This document shows, piece by piece, positions 28,105 through 38,438 of a DNA stretch of 64,000 bases (positions within the stretch are counted from its first letter, which is position 1; every line of letters starts with the position of its first letter). The notes beneath the pieces were generated by a model. It ran no database searches, had not been told where the DNA came from, and worked only from the letters and a program-made list of their open reading frames with translations. The stretch comes from Paenarthrobacter nicotinovorans (GTDB taxonomy: Bacteria; Actinomycetota; Actinomycetes; Actinomycetales; Micrococcaceae). The DNA is taken from NCBI RefSeq assembly GCF_021919345.1, contig NZ_CP089293.1:2356001-2420000 (forward strand), written 5' to 3'. The translations under genes were made by a program, and so were the position numbers.

Positions 28105-28123
28105 GTAGGTAAGGCTTGCCTAC
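28105..28123 (-). promoter_or_regulatory. DtxR/IdeR iron box upstream of fbpABC
   Basis: GTAGGTAAGGCTTGCCTAC matches 16 of 19 positions of the DtxR/IdeR consensus TWAGGTWAGSCTWACCTWA. Its place 87 bases before fbpA, in an otherwise AT-richer promoter region, fits iron-dependent repression of the importer. Confidence 0.85.
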
Positions 28124-28229
28124 CTGCAAAGCCGGATGGCCTAAAAGTGATCAGTATCACCATAATTACGCAAGTCTTACATGACCTAATGCTTCAAACG
28201 CTTGGCGGTCACCGGGCCGCTCAGAGCAC

Positions 28230-28270
28230 AAAAAAACTCGGGACCAGCCGCTTCCGCAGCTGATCCCGAG
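28230..28270 (-). terminator. Intrinsic terminator of nrdF
   Basis: On the minus strand CTCGGGA pairs with TCCCGAG (28237-28270), with further inner pairing CAGC/GCTG, and is followed at once by seven T. It starts 25 bases after the nrdF stop and is the clearest intrinsic terminator in the window. Confidence 0.88.
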
Positions 28271-28294
28271 CAGATTTCCGATCACTTGGACGAA

Positions 28295-29344
<1,050 letters not shown>

Positions 29345-29390
29345 TTATGAGCGCGGCAACTGCCGCAATTTATCAACCGTTGAAGGTCGA

Positions 29391-31532
29391 TCACAGCATG
29401 CAGCTGACGCAACCCTCAACCTCGGTCCCTTCCAGCGCGAGCTGGCGGAGACGGATGTAGTAGAGCGTCTTGATGCCCTTGCGCCATGCGTAGATCTGAG
29501 CCTTGTTGATGTCACGCGTGGTGGCGGTGTCCTTGAAGAACAGCGTCAGGGACAAACCCTGGTCCACGTGCTGCGTGGCAGCGGCGTAGGTGTCGATGAT
29601 CTTCTCGTAGCCGATTTCATAGGCATCCTGGTAGTACTCCAGGTTGTCGTTGGTCAGGTACGGAGCCGGGTAGTAGACGCGGCCGATCTTGCCTTCCTTG
29701 CGGATTTCGATCTTGGCGGCCACCGGGTGGATCGACGAGGTGGAGTTGTTGATGTAGCTGATGGAACCGGTAGGCGGAACGGCCTGGAGGTTCTGGTTGT
29801 AGATACCGTGCTCCATGACGGATGCCTTCAGCTCGCGCCAGTCATCCTGGGTGGGGATGTGGTGGCCGGCGAAGAGCTCGCGGACACGCTCCGTTGCCGG
29901 AACCCATTCCTGCTCGGTGTACTTGTCGAAGAACTCGCCGCTTGCGTAGGTGGACTTCTCGAAACCGCCGAACTTCTGGCCGGTCTCGATGGCCAGGCGG
30001 TTGGACGCGCGCAGGGCGTGGAACAGCACCGTGTAGAAGTAGATGTTGGTGAAGTCCAGGCCCTCTTCGGAACCGTAGTGGACGTGCTCACGGGCAAGGT
30101 AGCCGTGGAGGTTCATCTGGCCGAGGCCAATCGCGTGGCTCTGGGCGTTGCCCTGGGCGATCGAAGGCACCGAGTTGATGTACGACATGTCCGACACAGC
30201 GCTGAGGGCGCGGATGGACGTCTCGATGGAAAGACCGAAGTCCGGCGAATCCATGGTCTTGGCAATGTTCATCGAGCCCAGGTTGCAGGAGATGTCCTTG
30301 CCGACGGTCTCGTAGCTGAGGTCCTCGGCGTAGATGGACGGCGAGGAAACCTGCAGGATCTCCGAGCACAGGTTGCTCATGGTGATCTTGCCGTCGATCG
30401 GGTTGGCCCGGTTCACGGTGTCCTCGAACATGATGTACGGGTAGCCGGACTCGAACTGGATCTCCGCGAGGGTCTGGAAGAACTCGCGGGCGCTGATCTT
30501 GGTCTTCTTGATCCGGGAATCGTCGACCATCTCGTAGTACTTCTCAGTTACCGAGATGTCGGAGAACGGAACACCGTAAACCTTCTCGACGTCGTACGGC
30601 GAGAAGAGGTACATGTCCTCGTTCTTCTTTGCGAGCTCGAACGTGATATCCGGAACGACGACGCCCAAGGAGAGCGTCTTGATGCGGATCTTCTCGTCAG
30701 CGTTCTCGCGCTTGGTGTCCAGGAAGCGGTGGATGTCCGGGTGGTGCGCGTGCAGGTACACGGCACCTGCACCCTGGCGGGCGCCGAGCTGGTTGGCGTA
30801 GGAGAAGCTGTCTTCGAGGAGCTTCATGACGGGGATGACACCGGAGGACTGGTTTTCGATCTGCTTGATCGGGGCACCGTGCTCACGGATGTTGGTGAGC
30901 GAGAGTGCTACACCGCCACCACGCTTGGACAGCTGAAGGGCGGAGTTGATGGCACGGGCGATCGACTCCATGTTGTCTTCGATGCGGAGCAGGAAGCAGG
31001 AGACGAGCTCGCCACGCTGGGCCTTGCCGGCGTTCAGGAACGTCGGGGTAGCAGGCTGGAAGCGGCCGTCGATGATTTCGTCAACGAGGCGGTTGGCCAG
31101 CTCTTCATTGCCGCGGGCAAGGTGCAGGGCAACCATGCAGACACGGTCCTCGTAGCGCTCCAGGAAACGCTTGCCGTCAAAAGTCTTCAGCGTGTAAGAC
31201 GTGTAGAACTTGAAGGCGCCAAGGAAGGTCTCGAAGCGGAACTTCTTCTTGTATGCGCGGTTGAAGAGCTCGCGGATGAAGTTCATCGTGTACTGGTCGA
31301 GGGTCTCGCGCTCGTAGTACTGGTTCTTGACCAGGTAGTCGAGCTTCTCTTCGAGATCGTGGAAGAACACGGTGTTGTTGTTCACGTGCTGCAGGAAGTA
31401 CTGGTGCGCAGCTTCGCGGTCGGCTTCGAACTGGATCTCACCGTTCGGACCATACAGATTGAGCATGGCGTTGAGCTCGTGATAGCCCAGACCCTTATAG
31501 GCCTCAGGCAGCGGCTTCTTGGCCGTGTCCAC
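29391..31532 (-). CDS. nrdE: Class Ib ribonucleotide reductase alpha subunit
   Basis: 713 residues from GTG 31532 (reads [21 protein letters not shown]), preceded by GGGGG 6 bases upstream; a TTG at 31574 would add 14 residues and overlap nrdI more. It reduces ribonucleoside diphosphates to deoxy forms. Family segments include [20 protein letters not shown] with a catalytic Cys, [23 protein letters not shown] and [17 protein letters not shown]. The C-terminal CVSCML carries the redox Cys pair that NrdH re-reduces. Confidence 0.97.
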   Translation of the reverse strand: MDTAKKPLPEAYKGLGYHELNAMLNLYGPNGEIQFEADREAAHQYFLQHVNNNTVFFHDLEEKLDYLVKNQYYERETLDQYTMNFIRELFNRAYKKKFRFETFLGAFKFYTSYTLKTFDGKRFLERYEDRVCMVALHLARGNEELANRLVDEIIDGRFQPATPTFLNAGKAQRGELVSCFLLRIEDNMESIARAINSALQLSKRGGGVALSLTNIREHGAPIKQIENQSSGVIPVMKLLEDSFSYANQLGARQGAGAVYLHAHHPDIHRFLDTKRENADEKIRIKTLSLGVVVPDITFELAKKNEDMYLFSPYDVEKVYGVPFSDISVTEKYYEMVDDSRIKKTKISAREFFQTLAEIQFESGYPYIMFEDTVNRANPIDGKITMSNLCSEILQVSSPSIYAEDLSYETVGKDISCNLGSMNIAKTMDSPDFGLSIETSIRALSAVSDMSYINSVPSIAQGNAQSHAIGLGQMNLHGYLAREHVHYGSEEGLDFTNIYFYTVLFHALRASNRLAIETGQKFGGFEKSTYASGEFFDKYTEQEWVPATERVRELFAGHHIPTQDDWRELKASVMEHGIYNQNLQAVPPTGSISYINNSTSSIHPVAAKIEIRKEGKIGRVYYPAPYLTNDNLEYYQDAYEIGYEKIIDTYAAATQHVDQGLSLTLFFKDTATTRDINKAQIYAWRKGIKTLYYIRLRQLALEGTEVEGCVSCML

Positions 31533-31543
31533 AGCGCCCCCGG

Positions 31544-32014
31544 TTACTTCTGTTTCTGCGACAGTTGTGTCCAAAACTTTTCCAGCCCTTCGTTGACCCG
31601 TTGGACGTCTTCCGGCGTCCCCATGAGTTCAAATTTGTAAAGATGCGGCACTTTGCATTTCACGGAGATGATGTCTCCGGCTGCGCAGTAGTTGTCCGCG
31701 AAATTGGTGTTCCCTGCTCCGATAACACCGCGGATCAGTTCCCTGTTCCGGGGATCGTTCAGAAACCTGATGACCTGCTTCGGTACGGAACCTTCACCGT
31801 TGGTACCTCCATACGTCGGAAGTACCAGGACGAAGGGCTCCAGCGCCTGAAGCGGAGCGTCCTGGGCATAAAGCGGGATGCGGGCTGCGTCCCTGCCCAG
31901 TTTTTGGACGAATCGTTTGGTGTTCTCGGAGGTTGAGGAAAAGTAGATGAGGTGACTCCTCGTGGTGACAGCTTCCACAGCTCTGCGTGCGGTAGCCGCG
32001 GCCAGCGGTGCCAT
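31544..32014 (-). CDS. nrdI: NrdI flavodoxin-like protein
   Basis: 156 residues from ATG 32014, with GAGGTG 8 bases upstream (a GTG three codons earlier is less likely). It is a flavodoxin-like FMN protein that supplies oxidant for assembly of the Mn2-tyrosyl radical of NrdF. The FMN phosphate loop [14 protein letters not shown] and the acidic/Gly loop [17 protein letters not shown] are intact. It lies between nrdH and nrdE; the nrdE GTG is 11 bases after its stop. Confidence 0.95.
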   Translation of the reverse strand: MAPLAAATARRAVEAVTTRSHLIYFSSTSENTKRFVQKLGRDAARIPLYAQDAPLQALEPFVLVLPTYGGTNGEGSVPKQVIRFLNDPRNRELIRGVIGAGNTNFADNYCAAGDIISVKCKVPHLYKFELMGTPEDVQRVNEGLEKFWTQLSQKQK

Positions 32015-32077
32015 GGGAGTCACCTCAACTACATAGGAATTCTTGGTGTGGCGTGGTGGCGAAGTTTGAATGGAAAC

Positions 32078-32320
32078 TTAGGCCACGGAGGAAACGGCCT
32101 GGGCCAGTTCCTCGATCTTGTCCGGGCGGAATCCGGACCAGTGGTCCTGCTCGGTTACGACAACCGGGGCCTGCATGTAACCCAGTGCCTTGAGGCGTTC
32201 AAGGGCCTCGGCGTCCTGGGAGATATCGACACTCTGGTAGGCGATGCCCTTCTTGTCGAGTGCCCGGTAGGTTGCGTTGCACTGAACACAGGCCGGCTTC
32301 GTGTAAACCGTTACGGTCAT
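32078..32320 (-). CDS. nrdH: Glutaredoxin-like electron donor NrdH
   Basis: 80 residues, normal for NrdH. The redox motif C11-V-Q-C14 and the C-terminal WSGFRPDKI, which marks NrdH and lets thioredoxin reductase reduce it, are both present. It transfers electrons to NrdE. ATG 32320 has AGGGGACAGGG upstream. It is the first gene of nrdHIEF; two NrdR-like boxes lie 155-203 bases upstream, implying a long leader. Confidence 0.95.
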   Translation of the reverse strand: MTVTVYTKPACVQCNATYRALDKKGIAYQSVDISQDAEALERLKALGYMQAPVVVTEQDHWSGFRPDKIEELAQAVSSVA

Positions 32321-32475
32321 GATCCCTGTCCCCTAAGTTGAAGTCTGATTCTCTTCGTATCTGGCGGGCTCAACCGGAACTAACTACTGAATCCGATACC
32401 GGCCCGCAGGCTGCCGTGACAGCCAACACGCTCTTATTTAGTCTTGTGCTGGTTTCCCGCTCAATCCGTAAATCG

Positions 32476-32523
32476 ATACTACATGTAGTGCAAGCGCCTC
32501 GCCGGAACCCCAAGATGATGTAT
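32476..32523 (-). promoter_or_regulatory. Candidate tandem NrdR boxes upstream of nrdHIEF
   Basis: Box 1 (32476-32491, ATACTACATGTAGTGC) has an exact ACTACATGTAGT core and fits the NrdR consensus acaCwAtATaTwGtgt. A weaker second copy (32508-32523, CCCCAAGATGATGTAT) is exactly 32 bases away, the three-turn spacing typical of paired NrdR boxes. NrdR represses ribonucleotide reductase genes when dATP is high. Confidence 0.6.
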
Positions 32524-32679
32524 TACAAGTATGTCATTCAATCCACCGCTCGTCCACAGGGCAAGGGGTTCAAAATGTCCGCAATTCCGCCAAACTGAGA
32601 GATGTCATCCACACCCTGTGGACTACTTAGCCACATTTAATCTTCAGCGTGTCGCCCCCGTCCGGCGTGTCGTGACACT

Positions 32680-32710
32680 TTGAAAATGTGGCGTGGCGAA
32701 CAGCTAAAAT
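32680..32710 (+). promoter_or_regulatory. Putative promoter of the LysR-type gene (near-leaderless)
   Basis: TTGAAA at 32680-32685 and TAAAAT at 32705-32710, 19 bases apart. The -10 ends 6 bases before ATG 32717, so the transcript would start at or next to the start codon. No ribosome site is seen, consistent with leaderless translation, which is common in actinobacteria. Confidence 0.45.
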
Positions 32711-32716
32711 CTGCTG

Positions 32717-33682
32717 ATGGTCAACCTTCTCCACCTCCGGACGCTGATGGAGGTAACCCGGCTGGGTTCCTTCGCAGCCGCCGCCGCCCAACTGGGCTAC
32801 ACAGCCTCGGCAGTCTCCCAACAGATGGCCGCGCTGGAACGCGATACCGGCGTCGAGCTCTTCCAGCGCTCAGCACGAAGCGTGGTGCCGACGGAAGCCG
32901 CAGTGACCATGACGCGGCACGCCTCGAAGGTGCTGACAGACGTGGAAGCCCTCATGGCTGCAGCGTCCCGGACCACCGACTCCCCCGCCCAGGAACTGCG
33001 CCTGGGCATCTTCCCCAGCCTGGCAACCTATGTCTTGCCGGACATCCTCAGGAATGAAAGATGGAACGGGCTGGGCATCGAACTCAAAGTGTCCGTGGCC
33101 GAACCGGCGCAAACCATCCAGGGACTCCGGAGCGGTGGCGAGCTCGACGTGGCCCTCGTGTACCAGGTGGGACAGTCCGGTTTGGCGTGGCCGCATTCGC
33201 TCGAACGGCAGTGGATCGGCGACGACGACTTCCGCGTGGTCCTGCCCGCCTCCTGGAAAATCCGCGAGGATGCCGAGATCGAAGCCGCCCACCTTTCCGA
33301 CATGCCGTGGATCGTCCACCACCCCGGCACCAGCGATGCATTGGTCATTGAGCGCCTGTTCGCGAGCTGCAACCTGCATCCCCGGGTGGTGGCCTACAGC
33401 GACGACTTCCACGCGAGCCTTGAAATGACCGCGGCGGGGCTTGGTGCCTCGCTGGTACCGGAACTGGCACTGCGGAACCGGCCGGCCGGCGTCGTGGTTC
33501 TTGATGTTCCGGACATCCGGCTGGCACGAAACGTCTTCGCCTTGTTGATCAACGAAAAGCGGACTGCCCAGGTGCAACTCTTCACCCAGCTACTGGCAGA
33601 TACCCTCCGTGGCACGGCGGGCAAGAGCGGTCTCCACCCCCTGAAAACCACTCCTGTCAAGGGTCCGCAACGGCGCACGTGA
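32717..33682 (+). CDS. LysR family transcriptional regulator
   Basis: 321 residues. The N-terminal 60 residues are the LysR winged helix: LHLRTLMEVTRLGSFAAAAAQLGYTASAVSQQMAALERDTGVELFQR. A periplasmic-binding-like ligand domain follows (about 90-295). Target and ligand are unknown. It is transcribed away from nrdH and may be leaderless. The next gene is a DUF2004-like protein 50 bases downstream with its own likely promoter, so no regulated partner is obvious. Confidence 0.92.
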   Translation: MVNLLHLRTLMEVTRLGSFAAAAAQLGYTASAVSQQMAALERDTGVELFQRSARSVVPTEAAVTMTRHASKVLTDVEALMAAASRTTDSPAQELRLGIFPSLATYVLPDILRNERWNGLGIELKVSVAEPAQTIQGLRSGGELDVALVYQVGQSGLAWPHSLERQWIGDDDFRVVLPASWKIREDAEIEAAHLSDMPWIVHHPGTSDALVIERLFASCNLHPRVVAYSDDFHASLEMTAAGLGASLVPELALRNRPAGVVVLDVPDIRLARNVFALLINEKRTAQVQLFTQLLADTLRGTAGKSGLHPLKTTPVKGPQRRT

Positions 33683-33732
33683 AATATCCCCAAGTGCTGG
33701 AACGCACTGGATGTAGGGGTTAGATTGATCAC

Positions 33733-34236
33733 ATGGGCAAGGTAGCGAGCAAACATTTTGGGGAGATAGAGCTCAATCACGGGCGCGACCATTGCTTCGT
33801 CGCCAGACATGAGCTCGGCGGCAACCAGCTGGAACTGGACCTGAATGTCACCGCGCATGACCACTTCGACGAGGCGGCCCTGCGCAAGGTGGACTACCGT
33901 TTGCGTTTCCTGCCCGAACTGGTGGACCAGGTGCGCGAGATGATCGCCGACGAACTTGACCAGGACGGTACCAACCCCCAGCAATTCCTCCATTTCCACT
34001 GTTCCCAGCTCAAAGAGGAACAGCTCGAGTCAGTCTTTGGTGTCCGGGAAAAGGACCAGCTCACCAACGATGTCTTCCTTAAAGCCCTCAAGCTCGGCCA
34101 TGTAGCCATCTATCCTGGACAGCCCGAGCGCTATTTCGTCCTCGATTTCACCCTCGGCTCGCATTTCACGGACGAACTGCTGGTGGCCGCCGCGGACGAA
34201 GACGGCGTGGTGGATGACGAGATTTTGTGGGAGTAG
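33733..34236 (+). CDS. DUF2004-like protein
   Basis: 167 residues, no signal or membrane helix. The C-terminal FTLGSHFTDELLVAAADEDGVVDDEILWE resembles DUF2004/related proteins, where a short acidic end follows a beta-strand pair. The middle contains acidic helices (LPELVDQVREMIADELDQDG). Function is unknown. It lies between the LysR gene and the converging end of the MoxR operon, and nothing ties it to either. Confidence 0.65.
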   Translation: MGKVASKHFGEIELNHGRDHCFVARHELGGNQLELDLNVTAHDHFDEAALRKVDYRLRFLPELVDQVREMIADELDQDGTNPQQFLHFHCSQLKEEQLESVFGVREKDQLTNDVFLKALKLGHVAIYPGQPERYFVLDFTLGSHFTDELLVAAADEDGVVDDEILWE

Positions 34237-34328
34237 CACAAGGCGTTTGACGCCCGACGGCGGGTAGGAGCCGATGGCAGTTTAACGACACCGGTCCTGC
34301 GGATGGTGAATCCTCGACGCCGGATCGG

Positions 34329-35024
34329 TCACCAGGGCTTCTCCACACCGGTACTGTCGTCGGGTCCGCGCAGATACTCGTCACGCTCCTGGCCCTCTCC
34401 CCGCTCGAGTTGGGCCTTCCGGGCACTCTCTTCGAGCTGCTGGAGTTGCTTGTCCTGCGGCGGCGTGGACTGTTGCGGTGCGTTGTCCTTCGACTCGTCG
34501 CCTCGGTCCTTCTGTCCGTTAAGCCGGTCCCTGGCTGCCGCAAGGGCGTCCCCCTCCCCCGCCGCATTCGCAGGTCCGGGCTGCTGGCATTGGGCGGGCG
34601 CTGCGTCGATCACCGCCAAGGCTTCGCGGACAAGCCTGTCCTTGGCCTGCGGATCAGGTGCCGAATCCGCGAGCTTCTCCACACTCAGCACGAGGTTCAC
34701 GCGGATCCTGCACTCGTCCACTCCGCCGCCGGCCCTCAACGCAGCCTCGAAGTCCGCCCGTGCAGCAGCAAAGTCGCCGGCCAGGACCTTTGCATCTCCG
34801 GAAGCGAACGGGGCCTTATGGGGTTCAAGCACGTTGGCCACCCCAAGCCAGGATGCCGCCTGCGCCACCCCGCCCTGCTTTCCTGCCGTGAAGGAGCTTT
34901 CCGCCGCGCCACCCAATATGCCCACGCTCAGGAGTTTCGCAGCGACTGCGAGCGCCAGGAGGGCAAAAGGAGCCGACCAGAGCGCGAGGCGACGGTCTCG
35001 GCGTCGTGGATTCATGGCGGTCAT
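34329..35024 (-). CDS. BatC/BatE-like protein of the MoxR-VWA operon
   Basis: 231 residues. One N-terminal membrane helix (about 12-37: LALWSAPFALLALAVAAKLL) is followed by a TPR-like region (AKVLAGDFAAARADFEAAL, then helices to about 145) and a Gln/Glu/Lys-rich tail ending GVEKPW. The single helix, TPR segment and low-complexity C-terminus mirror BatC/BatE-type proteins of Bacteroides and related operons. It shares one base with the preceding VWA gene and is the last gene of the six-gene unit. Confidence 0.7.
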   Translation of the reverse strand: MTAMNPRRRDRRLALWSAPFALLALAVAAKLLSVGILGGAAESSFTAGKQGGVAQAASWLGVANVLEPHKAPFASGDAKVLAGDFAAARADFEAALRAGGGVDECRIRVNLVLSVEKLADSAPDPQAKDRLVREALAVIDAAPAQCQQPGPANAAGEGDALAAARDRLNGQKDRGDESKDNAPQQSTPPQDKQLQQLEESARKAQLERGEGQERDEYLRGPDDSTGVEKPW

Positions 35025-36061
35025 CAGCTTTGCTCTTTCGACTGCGGACTCCGGGCCGCCCGAAGCGCGCCCAGGTGCCTGAATGGTTCCGGGAGGGCCA
35101 GGACGAAAGCCGCCAGTGCGAGCAACCAGTAGAGCTCGATCCTGCCCGGCACATCCGCGTCACCCGCGGAGACAGCTCCGGGCTGCGCTTTTTCGAGCAT
35201 GTCGGATACGGGTCCGGTGCCGGTCCGGTGGGTGTAGGGGACATTCAGTTGACCTGCGATGGTGCGCAGTTGCGTTTCGTCGATCGTCGAGATCGCGTCC
35301 TGGCCTCCGCCGGAGCTTCGATCCTTCACGTAGGTGGGGGCGCTCTTTGAGGAGTCCTTCATGCGCCCTCCGGCGGCAGTCCCGTATCCAAGGACTGCTC
35401 CCCCGGCCACGTTGGCTCCATCCATGGGCGACGGAGCCGTATTACTGGTGTTCTCGCCGTCGCCTGCATAGAAGACCAAGGCTGGCCGCCCCGGGTGCTG
35501 TTCCTGCGCGGCGGCGAGCCTTTCCTTGAGGAGTTGACCGGCTCCGCTCACGCTGCTGCCCTTGGCGTAGCGGGGATTCTGGGGCTGGAGCGTAGCCATG
35601 CTGGTTTGCAGTGCACTGGCATCCTGGGACAACGGCATGCGGACGGTGGCTTTGTCATCGAAGGTGATCAGGGAGAATTTGGCTCCGGCGAGCTCCTCTG
35701 CGATCGCCATGACATCCTGGCGGACTCCCGCCAGCCGGGTGCCGGTTCCGTTGTAGTCTTCGGCCGCCATGCTGGTGCTGCTGTCCACGACAAAGAAGAC
35801 GTCCAGGTCCGCGGACGTGGTGTTGGCCTGCCCGCCGGCCCAGCCCGGCCGCAGGGCGGCAAGCAGGAGGAGCACGACGACGACGCACCGGATCACCGCC
35901 TGGCGCAAGGCGCGCCGTGACCGGCTTTGCACCGGGCTGCCGCCGTTGTGCCTGATAAGGGGGAAGGCCGTCCAGACAGTGAACGCGATGGCGCCCAGGC
36001 CGAGGGCTGCGAGGACAGGCCAGGGCAGGATCGGGGCCAAGGTCAGGGCGTTGTTCATCAT
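35024..36061 (-). CDS. VWA-domain membrane protein (BatB-like)
   Basis: 345 residues. Membrane helices at the N-terminus (two, about 10-75) and near 320 frame a von Willebrand A domain with the metal motif D-S-S-T-S (FFVVDSSTSMAAEDY near 95) and the later Thr and Asp in LITFDDKATVRM. Such proteins bind protein partners through Mg2+ on the outer face or periplasmic side. It overlaps the second VWA gene by 4 bases and the downstream TPR gene by 1. Confidence 0.85.
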   Translation of the reverse strand: MMNNALTLAPILPWPVLAALGLGAIAFTVWTAFPLIRHNGGSPVQSRSRRALRQAVIRCVVVVLLLLAALRPGWAGGQANTTSADLDVFFVVDSSTSMAAEDYNGTGTRLAGVRQDVMAIAEELAGAKFSLITFDDKATVRMPLSQDASALQTSMATLQPQNPRYAKGSSVSGAGQLLKERLAAAQEQHPGRPALVFYAGDGENTSNTAPSPMDGANVAGGAVLGYGTAAGGRMKDSSKSAPTYVKDRSSGGGQDAISTIDETQLRTIAGQLNVPYTHRTGTGPVSDMLEKAQPGAVSAGDADVPGRIELYWLLALAAFVLALPEPFRHLGALRAARSPQSKEQS

Positions 36062-37053
36062 CGATCGAGCCTCCTTCCCAGTACCAGCATTCCCAGCCCG
36101 GCCAACAGCGCGACGCCCAGGGGCCAGGCGGGTGCATCGGCAACAACGGAGCGCGGGGCCGACAAGTAGGCGGTGGCCTCAGTCTCCTGGACCTGGCGGA
36201 CGATACGCGGCACGGCATCTGGGCTGTCCAGGGTGGAATAGGTGCCGCCTGTCGCCTCCGCGGTCGCCTTGAGCTGCGCACCAGGTTGTCCGGAATCATC
36301 CCCGTAGTCCATGTCGCTGGGATTGAGGGCGTGAATCTTCACGTTCTTGCCGGCGGCCAAGGCGCCCGCTTCGGACAGGGAGAAGATCGACGCACCGGAA
36401 ACAAAGTTATCGGTGGCTAGCACCACGGACCGCGAGCGCTTGGTGTCCTCCGCGGTGACGCCATTGCCGGCTGTGTCCGGGAAGCTTTGGACACAAGAGG
36501 CGAGTCCATCACCGATGAGTGATGAGCCTTCCCCGTTCCAGGTGCCGTCGAAGAACGAGCCCGCACCGTCCGCCAAGGCTTTTTCGGCTTGGGTGAGCTG
36601 TTCCTCGGCATAGTCGTAATCATCGGTGAGGGGAAACAACTGGACACTGCTGCTGTCGAAGATGACCATGCCGATCCTCTCCCCGTCGAACTCCTTGGCG
36701 AGGTCCTTGAACACAGCTGCCAAGGCCGCATCGGTGCTGGTCATTGATCCGGAGACATCCAGACACAGGACGATGTCCCTGTTGCGGATCTCCGGTTGTT
36801 CGGTGGAGCGCAGGGCCGGGCGGGCGGCAGTGATCGCCGCTGCTGCCAGGAACAGGCCTGCCAACAGTGCGGCGAGGACCAGCCGGGCCCGGTAGCGGCG
36901 AAGGGCACGCTGGTATTCGGGCAGGTCGGTGAGCCGGTCGCCATGGGCAATAGCCCGGGTCAGCACTGGCCGCCGGCGCCGGAGGTACAGCAGGGTACTG
37001 ACCGCCACCGCTGCGGCTGCCAGCGGCAGAATCCACCAGTAGGTCAGTTCCAT
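36058..37053 (-). CDS. VWA-domain membrane protein (BatA-like)
   Basis: 331 residues. N-terminal membrane helices (about 5-25 and 55-80) precede a VWA domain with an intact MIDAS motif D-V-S-G-S (LCLDVSGSMTSTDAAL) and a terminal helix near 305. A RERGFDGER-like acidic loop (KEFDGERIGMVIFDSS) follows. Paired VWA proteins next to MoxR and DUF58 genes are the aerotolerance-type Bat system. Overlaps both neighbours by a few bases, so the operon is tightly coupled. Confidence 0.87.
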   Translation of the reverse strand: MELTYWWILPLAAAAVAVSTLLYLRRRRPVLTRAIAHGDRLTDLPEYQRALRRYRARLVLAALLAGLFLAAAAITAARPALRSTEQPEIRNRDIVLCLDVSGSMTSTDAALAAVFKDLAKEFDGERIGMVIFDSSSVQLFPLTDDYDYAEEQLTQAEKALADGAGSFFDGTWNGEGSSLIGDGLASCVQSFPDTAGNGVTAEDTKRSRSVVLATDNFVSGASIFSLSEAGALAAGKNVKIHALNPSDMDYGDDSGQPGAQLKATAEATGGTYSTLDSPDAVPRIVRQVQETEATAYLSAPRSVVADAPAWPLGVALLAGLGMLVLGRRLDR

Positions 37054-37505
37054 GCCTGAACCACCTGGCGGGCAATATCGGCAGAGTGGCTTACTGATTG
37101 AATCGGCTGGGCCGAAAATTCACTGGGATAGATTTCCGCGATCCCGTCGGCCAGGCCATGCAAGCCCTGACGGCGCAACTCAGCCAGGGTCATTGAGGTG
37201 ACGGGAAGTGCTGTGGCAGCTCCAGCGAACTCCCTCACGAGGAAGCTGAGCCTCTGGTGGGCGTCGCGCACCGGCACCCGCCCGGCGTCGGCATCCCTTG
37301 CAGTTGCCTCTATCGCGTCCAGGCAGGATGACCGCAGTGCTTCCAGGTCCGGTTGTCCACCCGTCTGCCCGGCGGGCCCGGGTGCCCGTTGTGGCCGGAA
37401 AAGCCATCCGTACCATCCTGCGACCAGCACAAGGAGGAGGATCCCCAGCCACATCCACTGGGCCTGGTATTGAAATGGTGCGTAGAACGTGGTTTCAGTC
37501 GGCAC
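37044..37505 (-). CDS. DUF4381-like membrane protein of the MoxR-VWA operon
   Basis: 153 residues from GTG 37505, which has AGGGG a few bases upstream and overlaps the DUF58 stop by 11 bases. One N-terminal membrane helix (about 12-36, MWLGILLLVLVAGWYGWLF) is followed by a soluble helical domain with RQGLHGLADGIAEIYPSEF. Its size and place between DUF58 and VWA genes match DUF4381-type proteins. It overlaps the downstream VWA gene by 10 bases. Confidence 0.7.
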   Translation of the reverse strand: MPTETTFYAPFQYQAQWMWLGILLLVLVAGWYGWLFRPQRAPGPAGQTGGQPDLEALRSSCLDAIEATARDADAGRVPVRDAHQRLSFLVREFAGAATALPVTSMTLAELRRQGLHGLADGIAEIYPSEFSAQPIQSVSHSADIARQVVQAWN

Positions 37506-38427
37506 CCTGACCCCTTTTCGGCCCGCCCCGGGAAGCGAGTGCTCCCTGGCGGTGCTTTTCCAGGAGGGAGAAGACCGTCGTGACGACGTCATCGCTGCCG
37601 GTGGTTTGTTGTTCGGCGATACCCAATCGGCGGAAAAGGTCCCTGCGCTGGTCCGCACGCTGGGTCATCGCCCGCTTGTAAGCGGCCCGTACTGCCCGGT
37701 CTGCGGCAAGCGGGAGCGGTATGCCGGAGCCGGTACCGATGTCCATACTGTCCTCTTGACCCGGTGCGTCCGGCCCTGGTGCGAGGTCGGCGTCGCGGAC
37801 CGTGAGCCAAAGAAGTTCATGCCGTGCCCGTAGCCTGCGCATCAGGTCCGCGGTTCGGGCATCAGGCAGAACCTCGTCGGCAACAACCACCACCAGCATC
37901 CGTCCTTTGATGAACCGCAGGACGTAGTCCAACTGCTCTGCTATGTCACTGGGACGGGCGTCCGGACTGATGCTTGAGTCGATCTCCCGCAGCAGCCTCT
38001 CCAGGTGTTCCTCGCCGCTTTTGGGAGGCCTGTACCGGGAGCCGCCCTCATTTCCGTGCACGAGGCCTACGTCGTCGCCGTGACGGCAGGCGAGGTACCC
38101 AATGACTCCCGCCGCATGAACAGCGATGTCCTTTTTGTTTTCCCCGGAAAGAGCTTCTGCTGCCATGTTCCTGCCGGTGTCCACCAGCAACAGCACTGAG
38201 TGGCGTCGAATGGCCACGTAGCGCTTGACGAGGGGCGAGCCGTGCCGTGCTGTGGCTTTCCAGTCAATGTCCCTGACTTCGTCGCCGGGGACGTAGGTGC
38301 GCAGCTCATCGAAATCCAGGCTTCGGCCTTTGAAAACCGAACCGTACTCGCCGTCGAGCAGGGTGAGGGTCCTGCGGTGGGCGAAGATGAACATCTTCGA
38401 CTTAACGCGTCTGATGAGGCTGGGCAC
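37495..38427 (-). CDS. DUF58 protein
   Basis: 310 residues, soluble. The DUF58 signature is seen in YVPGDEVRDIDWKATARHGSPLVKRY near residue 50-75, and a VWA-like core follows (VLLLVDTGRNMAAEALSGE, then LVVVVADEVLPDART). These proteins work with MoxR AAA+ ATPases and may serve as the scaffold that presents substrate. It begins 11 bases after the MoxR stop. Confidence 0.88.
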   Translation of the reverse strand: MPSLIRRVKSKMFIFAHRRTLTLLDGEYGSVFKGRSLDFDELRTYVPGDEVRDIDWKATARHGSPLVKRYVAIRRHSVLLLVDTGRNMAAEALSGENKKDIAVHAAGVIGYLACRHGDDVGLVHGNEGGSRYRPPKSGEEHLERLLREIDSSISPDARPSDIAEQLDYVLRFIKGRMLVVVVADEVLPDARTADLMRRLRARHELLWLTVRDADLAPGPDAPGQEDSMDIGTGSGIPLPLAADRAVRAAYKRAMTQRADQRRDLFRRLGIAEQQTTGSDDVVTTVFSLLEKHRQGALASRGGPKRGQGAD

Positions 38428-38438
38428 CTGCCGCCCCG

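Larger units (their letters stand above)
32321..32716. other. Intergenic region between nrdH and lysR-type gene
   Basis: 396 bases without a gene. It holds the leader and control region of nrdHIEF on the left (two NrdR-like boxes) and the promoter of the LysR-type gene on the right. It is less GC-rich than the genes around it. A GTGTC-GT-GACAC inverted repeat at 32667-32678 lies just before the LysR -35. No open frame in it looks coding. Confidence 0.6.
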
